DNA of 64,000 nt from Glycomyces paridis (GTDB lineage Bacteria; Actinomycetota; Actinomycetes; Mycobacteriales; Micromonosporaceae), in contig NZ_STGX01000005.1 of the NCBI RefSeq assembly GCF_004912155.1, positions 1 through 64,000 on the forward strand, given 5' to 3'. The notes below the pieces were generated by a model. It worked only from the letters and a program-made list of their open reading frames with translations, was not told the origin of the DNA and did no database searches. A program made the translations under genes and the position numbers. This document shows positions 24,808-31,426 of this stretch, one piece after another. Each line of letters opens with the position of its first letter. Positions within the stretch are counted from its first letter, which is position 1.

Positions 24808-25474
24808 GGTGTTCGCCGTCACGGTCGACCTCGTGGTGCTGACGGTACGCGGCGACGAGTTGTGCGTGCTGCTGGTGCGGCGCGGATGCGAGCCCCACCT
24901 CGGCGAATGGGCGCTGCCGGGCGGCTTCGTCCTCGCCGACGAGGACCTGGCCGCCGCCGCGCGGCGCGAGCTGGCAGAGGAGACGGGCCTCGCCGGACCC
25001 GGGGGCCATCTGGAGCAGCTCGCGAGTTACGGTGCGCCCGAGAGAGATCCGCGTGGGCGCGTGGTCACCGTCGCCTACCTGGCGCTGCTGCCGGACCTGC
25101 CGGTGCCGAAAGCGGGCACCGACGCGGCCGAGGCCGAGTGGCGGCCGGTCGGCGAGCGGCGCCTGGCCTTCGACCACGACCGCATCCTGGCCGACGGGGT
25201 CGAACGGGCCCGCTCGAAGCTGGAGTACACGCCGCTGGCGACCGCGTTCTGCCCGCCCGAGTTCACGATCGCGGCGCTGCGGCAGGTCTACGAGGCGGTC
25301 TGGGGCGAGACGATCGACCCGCGGAACTTCCACCGCAAGGCGACCACCGCGCCCGGGTTCGTCTCCCCCACCGGCGACTCGACCGGAGGCGGTCCGGGCC
25401 GCCCGGCGAAGCTGTTCCGGCGCGGATCGGCGACCCTGCTGAACCCGCCGATCCTGCGCCGCGGCGGCGTCTGA
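24797..25474 (+). CDS. NrtR-type Nudix transcriptional regulator/hydrolase
   Basis: About 225 aa, the NrtR layout. Residues ~10-135 are a Nudix domain whose box (from GGFVLADEDL to RRELAEETGL) keeps all consensus residues, so hydrolase activity is possible. Residues ~145-225 form the NrtR winged helix (FTIAALRQVYEAVWGETIDP, NFHRKATTAPGF, GRPAKLFRRG). NrtR proteins sense ADP-ribose or NAD-linked metabolites and repress NAD-biosynthesis genes. Here the divergent targets are an SPFH and an NAD-kinase-fold gene, an unusual regulon. ATG 24797 follows AAGGTGG; GTG codons at 24788 and 24791 are alternatives. Confidence 0.85.
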   Translation: MNYPVFAVTVDLVVLTVRGDELCVLLVRRGCEPHLGEWALPGGFVLADEDLAAAARRELAEETGLAGPGGHLEQLASYGAPERDPRGRVVTVAYLALLPDLPVPKAGTDAAEAEWRPVGERRLAFDHDRILADGVERARSKLEYTPLATAFCPPEFTIAALRQVYEAVWGETIDPRNFHRKATTAPGFVSPTGDSTGGGPGRPAKLFRRGSATLLNPPILRRGGV

Positions 25475-25738
25475 GGGCCGGGCGCGCGGCGCTTCGCACG
25501 GAGGCGGCGTCGAGGCTCGCGACGGCAGGTTGAACCGATTCAATCACGCAGTGGCAGGTCCGCGCCGTGACCCGACCGCGCAGGCCTCGAACTTTGCACT
25601 CAGATGCCTTGCGCTGCAACGGTATTGATGGAGCCGATCCCGCGATCTCCTTTGGACTCGGCCGAGCCGACGATCACGAGGTCGAATCGGGTGCGTAACA
25701 CCCTGATTACGGTCTTTACGTGGAACCCCGCCCCCGGA
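25475..25738. other. Intergenic stretch without a recognised gene
   Basis: Together with the promoter and leader that follow, about 410 bp separate the Nudix gene from the DUF624 gene. The G+C content falls towards 25700-25800. Short open frames on the minus strand (to 25619) are Arg/Ala-rich shadows with no family resemblance. The right part holds the operon promoter and operator; I see nothing specific in the left part. Confidence 0.5.
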
Positions 25739-25767
25739 TTGACGAACAGTTGATCGTTAACTATTGT
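25739..25767 (+). promoter_or_regulatory. Promoter of the rhamnogalacturonan-type operon
   Basis: TTGACG (25739-25744), a 17-bp spacer and TATTGT (25762-25767). The predicted start is near 25774, leaving a leader of about 115 nt to the ATG at 25888. Confidence 0.7.
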
Positions 25768-25776
25768 GTCAATCAC

Positions 25777-25794
25777 ATTTGAATCCTTTCAAAT
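25777..25794 (+). promoter_or_regulatory. Putative operator at the operon start
   Basis: ATTTGAA-TCCT-TTCAAAT is a perfect 7-bp inverted repeat at about +3 to +20 of the predicted transcript. It is ideally placed for a repressor; the cognate regulator is not in the operon. Confidence 0.5.
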
Positions 25795-25887
25795 TCTGGT
25801 TACCGTAGTGCCTCCCCCTCAGGGGCACCGCGGACGAGCGGTCGGCGACGCCGACCGCATGCATCAACGAAGATGTGGAGCACACGC

Positions 25888-26556
25888 ATGACGACGCTGG
25901 AGTCCCCCCGCGGACCCGCCGCCCCCGAAGGCCCCGCCAAGGGCGCCTCGCGGGTCGAGCGCTGGTACGGCTGGGTCGACGCCGTCGCGTACGTCGGCCT
26001 CCTCAACCTTCTCGTGATCGCCTTCACCGTCGCGGGCGGCGTCGTCGCCGGATGGGCGCCAGCGCTCGCCGCCGCCACGGCCTGCAGCCGGGCCCGGCTG
26101 CGCGGGGACGTGCAGCGGGTCGTGCGCGACTTCGCCTCGCGGTGGCGGCGCCAGTTCGTCCACGCCAACCTCCTCGCCGCGCCCTCGGCCGCCGTGCTGC
26201 TGTGCCTGGGGCTCAACCTGATCGCGCTCACCGACCGGCCCGGGACGGGCTGGCTGCGGGCCGCGCTCGTGGCGGCCGCGGCGGTGGGCGTCGCGCACCT
26301 CGTGCTGGTGCTGACGATGGACGCCCACTACGAGCTGCGGCGCGGGCGGTGCATCCGCCTGGCCTGGTCGTTCCTCGTCCGGTTCCCCGGGGCGCCGCTC
26401 CTGCTCGTCGCCACGACCGCGCTCGTCGTCGCGGCCACCGCCTTCGTGCCCGGGCTGCTGCCCGTGCTCGCGATCGGCGCGTGGGTGCACCTGTGCACCG
26501 CACTCTGCCTGTCCTTCTACGCCGCGAACGACCGGAACCTCCCGGCCGCGACCTGA
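25888..26556 (+). CDS. DUF624/YesL-like integral membrane protein
   Basis: About 222 aa with 5-6 membrane helices. The pattern of a WYGWVDAVAYVGLLNLL first helix, the cytoplasmic CSRARLRGDVQRVVRDFASR region and later helices matches DUF624 (B. subtilis YesL/YteU). These proteins nearly always accompany LplABC/YtcPQ-type oligosaccharide transporters, where their role is unknown. ATG 25888 follows GTGGAG. It is the first gene of a seven-gene operon, 62 bp before the solute-binding lipoprotein. Confidence 0.82.
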   Translation: MTTLESPRGPAAPEGPAKGASRVERWYGWVDAVAYVGLLNLLVIAFTVAGGVVAGWAPALAAATACSRARLRGDVQRVVRDFASRWRRQFVHANLLAAPSAAVLLCLGLNLIALTDRPGTGWLRAALVAAAAVGVAHLVLVLTMDAHYELRRGRCIRLAWSFLVRFPGAPLLLVATTALVVAATAFVPGLLPVLAIGAWVHLCTALCLSFYAANDRNLPAAT

Positions 26557-26618
26557 CCGAGCCGGCGACCCCGCCGGCGTGACCGACAACCGAAGAAATC
26601 CCCTTCGAAAGGACCCCG

Positions 26619-28148
26619 ATGAGATCCAGAAAGCGCATACCAGTCGCGATCCTCGCCGTGGGCAGCCTCGCGCTGACCGCGACCGCCTGCTCCGACGACG
26701 GCGCCGGCAGCGCCGAGCCGCTGGAGTCCCTCGACATCATGGCGCCGTTCTTCTCCGCCGTCCCGCCGGAGGAGGACGACCCGATCGACGCCGCGCTCAG
26801 CGAGCTGGCCGGACTCGACATCAGCGTCCAGTGGGTGCCCAACACCGACTACGGCGCCAAGACCAACACCGTGCTCGCCGGGGACGACATCCCCGACGTC
26901 ATGGTCATCCAGGGCAAGGACCAGGCGTTCGTGCAGACCGCCGAGGCAGGCGGGTTCTGGGACCTCACCGAGTACCTCGCCTCGGGCGACTACCCGAACC
27001 TCGTCACCGAGAACCCCGAGGTCCAGGAGGCCTCCAGCGTCAACGGCAAGGTCTACGGCGTCTACCGCGCCCGCGACGTCATCCGCTCCAGCGTCATCCT
27101 CCGCCAGGACTGGCTCGACAACCTCGGGCTCGAACTGCCCGAGACCACCGACGACCTCTACGAGATCGCCCGCGCCTTCACCGAGGACGACCCCGACGGC
27201 AACGGCGAGGACGACACCTACGGGATGATCAATCCCATGTGGGGCGGCATCGGCAACGGCAGCCCGTACGACGCCATCGAGGTCTGGCACGGCTCGGGCA
27301 ACCTGTGGACCGAGGAGGGCGGCGCGCTCGTCCCGGCCTTCACCACCCCCGAGTGGAGCCAGGCGCTGGAGTACGAGCGCGACCTGGTCTCCAACGGGTA
27401 CGTCAACGCCGACTACGCCACGATGGACCCCGCCACCTGGAACGAGCCGTTCCTCAACGGCGAGGGCGGCATCATCCTCGACGTCCAGTCCCGCGCCGCC
27501 CAGCTCGTGGGCCTGTTCAAGGAGCAGGACCCCGACAACTTCGACAAGTACGTCGGCCTCGCGGGCCAGCTCGAAGGCCCCAACGGCACCTTCGCGATGC
27601 CCACCGCCGGGTACTCCGGTTTCCTCGCCGTGCCCCGCGCGGGCGTGCAGACCGAAGAGCAGCTCAAGCAGGTCCTCACGGCCCTCAACGAGCTCAACAC
27701 CACCGAGGCGCAGAACCTCATGAACCACGGCATCGAGGGCGACAACTTCACCGTCGAGGACGGCGTGGCCGTGTTCGACACCTCGAAGCAGGACTTCACC
27801 GACCAGGTCACCGGGGCCTGGGCGCAGCTGGGCATGAACGTCGCCGGCTACAACGCCTACCCGCTCCAGCAGCCGACCGAATACGACCAGGCGCTCTACC
27901 AGCTCCGGCTCGACCTCCAGGCCGAAGACCTCGCCAACGCCGTGTTCAACCCCGCCGCGGGCTTCGTCTCGCCGACGTACACCACCAACGGCGCGCAGCT
28001 CGACACCATCATCGCCGACGCCCGCATCCAGTACATCGCGGGCCAGATCGACGAGGCCGGCCTCCAGGCCGCCATCGACAACTGGCACGCCAGCGGCGGT
28101 GACGAGGTCACCCAGGAGATCAACGACCTCTACGCCGAACTGAACTGA
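26619..28148 (+). CDS. Extracellular sugar-binding lipoprotein of ABC transporter (LplA/YtcQ-like)
   Basis: 509 aa. The signal peptide ends in the lipobox LTATAC, so the mature protein is anchored by a lipidated Cys near residue 25. The rest is a family-1 solute-binding fold of the long LplA/YtcQ class used with Lpl-type permeases. Calcium-loop-like DPDGNGEDD is seen near residue 188. It should deliver oligosaccharides, probably unsaturated rhamnogalacturonan or other pectin fragments given the neighbours, to the permeases encoded next. ATG 26619 follows GAAAGGA. Confidence 0.9.
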   Translation: MRSRKRIPVAILAVGSLALTATACSDDGAGSAEPLESLDIMAPFFSAVPPEEDDPIDAALSELAGLDISVQWVPNTDYGAKTNTVLAGDDIPDVMVIQGKDQAFVQTAEAGGFWDLTEYLASGDYPNLVTENPEVQEASSVNGKVYGVYRARDVIRSSVILRQDWLDNLGLELPETTDDLYEIARAFTEDDPDGNGEDDTYGMINPMWGGIGNGSPYDAIEVWHGSGNLWTEEGGALVPAFTTPEWSQALEYERDLVSNGYVNADYATMDPATWNEPFLNGEGGIILDVQSRAAQLVGLFKEQDPDNFDKYVGLAGQLEGPNGTFAMPTAGYSGFLAVPRAGVQTEEQLKQVLTALNELNTTEAQNLMNHGIEGDNFTVEDGVAVFDTSKQDFTDQVTGAWAQLGMNVAGYNAYPLQQPTEYDQALYQLRLDLQAEDLANAVFNPAAGFVSPTYTTNGAQLDTIIADARIQYIAGQIDEAGLQAAIDNWHASGGDEVTQEINDLYAELN

Positions 28149-28216
28149 CCCTCCGTGCGGGGCCGGCCGGCCGTCGGTCCGGTCGGTCCCGCACGCCGAA
28201 CCCCAAGGAGACTGCG

Positions 28217-29185
28217 ATGACGACCGTCCTGGAGGTCGACCGCGAACCGGGCGCGCCCCCCTCGCGGACCCCTGCCCGCCGACGGCGCCTGTGGACCGAC
28301 GCGGTCCGCTACCGGTGGCTGTTCCTGCTGATGCTGCCCGGCGTCCTGTACTTCGTCCTCTTCCGGTTCTGGCCCATGTACGGCGCCCGGATCGCCTTCA
28401 AGAACTACATCCCGTTCCTCGGCATCGACGGCAGCGAATGGGTCGGCCTGACCCACTTCCGGGAGTTCCTCTCCAACCCCGACTTCCCGCGCCTGCTGGA
28501 GAACACCCTCATCCTCGCGGGCCTGAGCCTGTTCATCGCGTTCCCGCTCACGATCGTGCTCGCGCTGCTGCTCAACGAGCTGCGCCTCCAGATCCTCAAG
28601 CGCACCGTCCAGACCCTGGTGTACATCCCCCACTTCCTGTCGTGGACCGTGGTCGTCTCGATCACCGCGCTGCTCTTCGCGATCGGGAACGGGCCGCTGT
28701 GGACGTTCCTCGGGTGGGCGTTCGGCACCGACGCGAACTTCCTCGCCGACCCCGACTGGTTCCGGCCGCTCATCCTCATGCAGGAGGTCTGGAAGAACAC
28801 CGGCTGGGGCACCATCATCTTCCTCGCCGCGCTCGCGGGCGTCGACCAGGAGCAGTACGAGGCCGCCGTCATCGACGGCGCGGGCCGGTGGCAGCGCGTC
28901 TGGCACATCACCATCCCCTCGATCCTCCCCACGATCGTGGTCCTGCTCATCCTCCAGACCGGACAGATCCTCAACACCGGCTTCGAGCAGATCTACCTCA
29001 TGTCGAACTCGCTCAACCGCACCGTCGCCGACGTCTTCGACACGTACGTGTACTTCGCGGGCATCGAGCAGGGCGCCTACAGCTACTCCACGGCGGTGGG
29101 CCTGTTCAAGGCCATCGTCGGGCTCGTGCTCATCTTCGGCACCAACTGGCTCGCCAAGCGCTTCAACCAGCAGGGGATCTTCTGA
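28217..29185 (+). CDS. Sugar ABC transporter permease (LplB/YteP-like)
   Basis: 322 aa, six membrane helices after a ~30-residue basic N-terminus. The EAA loop that contacts the ATPase is EQYEAAVIDGAGRWQRVWHI. It pairs with the next gene's product as a heterodimer. The operon has no ATPase gene; carbohydrate uptake systems of this type usually share an MsiK/MsmX-type ATPase encoded elsewhere. ATG 28217 follows AAGGAG. The stop overlaps the next start. Confidence 0.92.
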   Translation: MTTVLEVDREPGAPPSRTPARRRRLWTDAVRYRWLFLLMLPGVLYFVLFRFWPMYGARIAFKNYIPFLGIDGSEWVGLTHFREFLSNPDFPRLLENTLILAGLSLFIAFPLTIVLALLLNELRLQILKRTVQTLVYIPHFLSWTVVVSITALLFAIGNGPLWTFLGWAFGTDANFLADPDWFRPLILMQEVWKNTGWGTIIFLAALAGVDQEQYEAAVIDGAGRWQRVWHITIPSILPTIVVLLILQTGQILNTGFEQIYLMSNSLNRTVADVFDTYVYFAGIEQGAYSYSTAVGLFKAIVGLVLIFGTNWLAKRFNQQGIF

Positions 29186-30069
29186 TGAACGCCACGAACC
29201 ACAAGCGGTTCAACACCCGCGCCGGACGCGTCTTCGACGTCTTCAACGTCCTCCTGCTGACCGGCGTGGGCCTCATCGCGATCCTGCCGTTCGTGTACGT
29301 GCTCGCCGGGTCGTTCGCGACCGAACTGGAGATCACGACCAGGCCGTTCTTCGTGTGGCCCAACGAGTTCACCACGACCTCGTACGAGTCGATCCTGTCC
29401 TCGGACGTGATCGTGCGGGCGTTCGCCACCACGATCGCCGTCACCGTCGTCGGGACGTTCGTGCAGCTGGCGCTCACCGCGCTCATGGCGTACCCGCTCT
29501 CGAAAGTCGACCTGCCGGGGCGGCGCACGATCCTCAGCCTCGTCGTCTTCACGATGGTGTTCAGCGCGGGCATGATCCCGACGTTCCTCGTGGTCAAGGA
29601 CCTGGGCCTGCTCGACTCGTACTGGTCGCTCATCCTGCCGATGGCGATCAACCCGTTCAGCCTCATCATCATCAAGAACTTCTTCCAGCAGCTCCCGCAG
29701 GAGCTGGAGGAGTCGGCGAAGATCGACGGCGCCAACGAGCTCCAGGTCCTGCGCCACGTCGTGATCCCGCTGTCCAAGCCGGTCCTGGCGACGTTCGCGC
29801 TGTTCTACGCCGTGGGCATCTGGAACGACTACCTCTCGCCGCTGCTGTACCTCAGCGACACGAGCAAGTGGACGCTCCAGATGATCCTGCGCCAGGTGAC
29901 GGCCGCCGCGTCGCTCTCCGCCGAGGAGATGTCCTCCGACGTGCCGCCGCCCGCCCAGGGCATCAAGTTCGCCGTGGTCATCATCGCGACGATCCCGGTG
30001 CTCCTGGCCTACCCGTTCCTCCAGAAACACTTCGCGAAAGGCATGCTCATCGGGAGCGTGAAGGGCTGA
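29185..30069 (+). CDS. Sugar ABC transporter permease (LplC/YtcP-like)
   Basis: About 294 aa, six membrane helices. The EAA loop is LEESAKIDGANELQVLRHVV. The C-terminal YPFLQKHFAKGMLIGSVKG is characteristic of LplC-type permeases. The ATG at 29185 overlaps the preceding TGA by one base, with AGGGG upstream inside the previous gene, so the pair is translationally coupled. Its own stop overlaps the esterase start in the same way (TGATG). Confidence 0.92.
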   Translation: MNATNHKRFNTRAGRVFDVFNVLLLTGVGLIAILPFVYVLAGSFATELEITTRPFFVWPNEFTTTSYESILSSDVIVRAFATTIAVTVVGTFVQLALTALMAYPLSKVDLPGRRTILSLVVFTMVFSAGMIPTFLVVKDLGLLDSYWSLILPMAINPFSLIIIKNFFQQLPQELEESAKIDGANELQVLRHVVIPLSKPVLATFALFYAVGIWNDYLSPLLYLSDTSKWTLQMILRQVTAAASLSAEEMSSDVPPPAQGIKFAVVIIATIPVLLAYPFLQKHFAKGMLIGSVKG

Positions 30070-30770
30070 TGACGATCCACCTCGCGGGCGACTCCACGGT
30101 CGCCCCCACCGACGGCGGCGCCACCTCCGGCCGCCCCGACCTGCCGCTCCTCGGCTGGGGCGACGAACTCGGCCGGTTCATGGACGAGGACGTGCGCAAC
30201 CACGCCAAGGGCGGCGCCACCACCGAGTCCTTCCGGGAGGAAGGACTGTGGGACTCACTCGCCGGGGAACTGGCGGCGGGCGACACCGTCGTAATCCAGT
30301 TCGGGCACAACGACCAGAAGCAGCCCGAGACCCTCTCCTCGGGCGGCGGCTACCGGGAGCGGATCACCGCGTTCGTCGCCGAGGTCAGAGCGGCCGGGGC
30401 CGTCCCGGTGCTCGCGACCAGCGTCGAACGCCGCATGTTCGAGGACGGCGCGCTCAGGTACTCGCACGGGCCCTACCCGGCCGAGGTCCGCTCGCTCGGA
30501 CGCGCGCTCGACGTCCCCGTCGTCGACCTCACCGTGTTCACGCGCTGGCTCTACACGTGGCTCGGCGAGGGCGAATCGGCCGCGCTGTTCGTCCACGGGG
30601 CCGCCGCCGCGATCGGCGCGGAGGTGGACGAGAAGCTCGGGAACGACAACACGCACTACACGACCGCGGGCGCAGCGGCCGTCGCCAGGTTCGTCGCCGA
30701 GGAGCTCAAGGCCCTGCGCGGCGTCGGCGACGACGAAGAGCCGCTTGGAAAGTGGATGGTCCGGCCTTGA
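30069..30770 (+). CDS. SGNH hydrolase, rhamnogalacturonan acetylesterase-like (YesT/RhgT type)
   Basis: 233 aa. SGNH blocks are intact: GDST (Ser10 region), KGGATTES (Gly block), FGHNDQK (Asn) and the C-terminal DNTHYTTAGA supplying Asp and His. RhgT/YesT enzymes remove acetyl groups from galacturonate in rhamnogalacturonan I. There is no signal peptide, so it should act in the cytoplasm on imported oligosaccharides, as proposed for YesT. It is coupled by one-base overlap to the permease and by four bases (TTGA) to the next gene. Confidence 0.88.
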   Translation: MTIHLAGDSTVAPTDGGATSGRPDLPLLGWGDELGRFMDEDVRNHAKGGATTESFREEGLWDSLAGELAAGDTVVIQFGHNDQKQPETLSSGGGYRERITAFVAEVRAAGAVPVLATSVERRMFEDGALRYSHGPYPAEVRSLGRALDVPVVDLTVFTRWLYTWLGEGESAALFVHGAAAAIGAEVDEKLGNDNTHYTTAGAAAVARFVAEELKALRGVGDDEEPLGKWMVRP

Positions 30771-31426
30771 GCGCCTACCGCAATCCGCTCGCCGCCCCGG
30801 CGGACCTCGACGGCTGGACCGCCGAGGGGCCCGCCGGGGTCCGGCACACGGACGGCGGCACGGTGCTGTCGAGCACCGCGGACGAGGCGGCGCTGACCGC
30901 CGCCGGACGCGGCGACCACGCCCACTTCACGTACTGGTGCCCCGAGGTGTTCGGGCCCGACCTCGCGGTCGAGTGGGACTTCAAGCCGCTCGCGGGCGAA
31001 GGGCTCGCCATGCTCTTCTTCGCCGCGGCCGGCACCGGCGGCAGGGACCTCTTCGACCCGTCCCTGGCGCCGCGCACCGGGTACTACCCGCAGTACCACT
31101 CCGGGGACGTCGCGGCGCTCCACGTCTCCTACCTGCGCCGCAAATGGCCCGCCGAGCGGCGCTTCCGCACCTGCAACCTCCGCAAAAGCCCAGGTTTCCA
31201 CCTGGTGGCCCAGGGCGCCGACCCGCTCCCAGGGCCCGAGGACGCCGAGGGCCACTACCGCGTCCGCGTCGTCAAGCGCGGCGCCGACGTGTCCTTCGCG
31301 ATCGACGGCCTCACCCTCTTCACCTTCCACGACGACGAGCCGCTCGGCGCGGGGCGCATCGGATTCCGGCAGATGTCGCCCCTCGTCGCCCACTACCGCA
31401 ACCTCGAGGTGACCGAACTCCCATGA
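30767..31426 (+). CDS. DUF1961/YesU-like protein
   Basis: About 219 aa from a TTG start that overlaps the previous stop (TTGA). This length matches B. subtilis YesU, which I recall as 220 aa. A GTG at 30752 is the alternative start. The sequence is a beta-rich concanavalin-like fold with conserved aromatic segments (HAHFTYWCPEVFGPDLAVEW, TGYYPQYHSG, RTCNLRKSPGFHLVAQGADP, RIGFRQMSPLVAHYRNLEV). Members are found almost only in pectin loci, and the activity of the family is uncertain. It ends with ATGA overlap into the YetA-like gene. Confidence 0.8.
   Translation: MSAYRNPLAAPADLDGWTAEGPAGVRHTDGGTVLSSTADEAALTAAGRGDHAHFTYWCPEVFGPDLAVEWDFKPLAGEGLAMLFFAAAGTGGRDLFDPSLAPRTGYYPQYHSGDVAALHVSYLRRKWPAERRFRTCNLRKSPGFHLVAQGADPLPGPEDAEGHYRVRVVKRGADVSFAIDGLTLFTFHDDEPLGAGRIGFRQMSPLVAHYRNLEVTELP

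Noticed and set aside
25263-25619. 118-codon minus-strand frame after the Nudix gene
   Set aside because: Mostly antisense to the Nudix gene, Arg-rich, no start signal.
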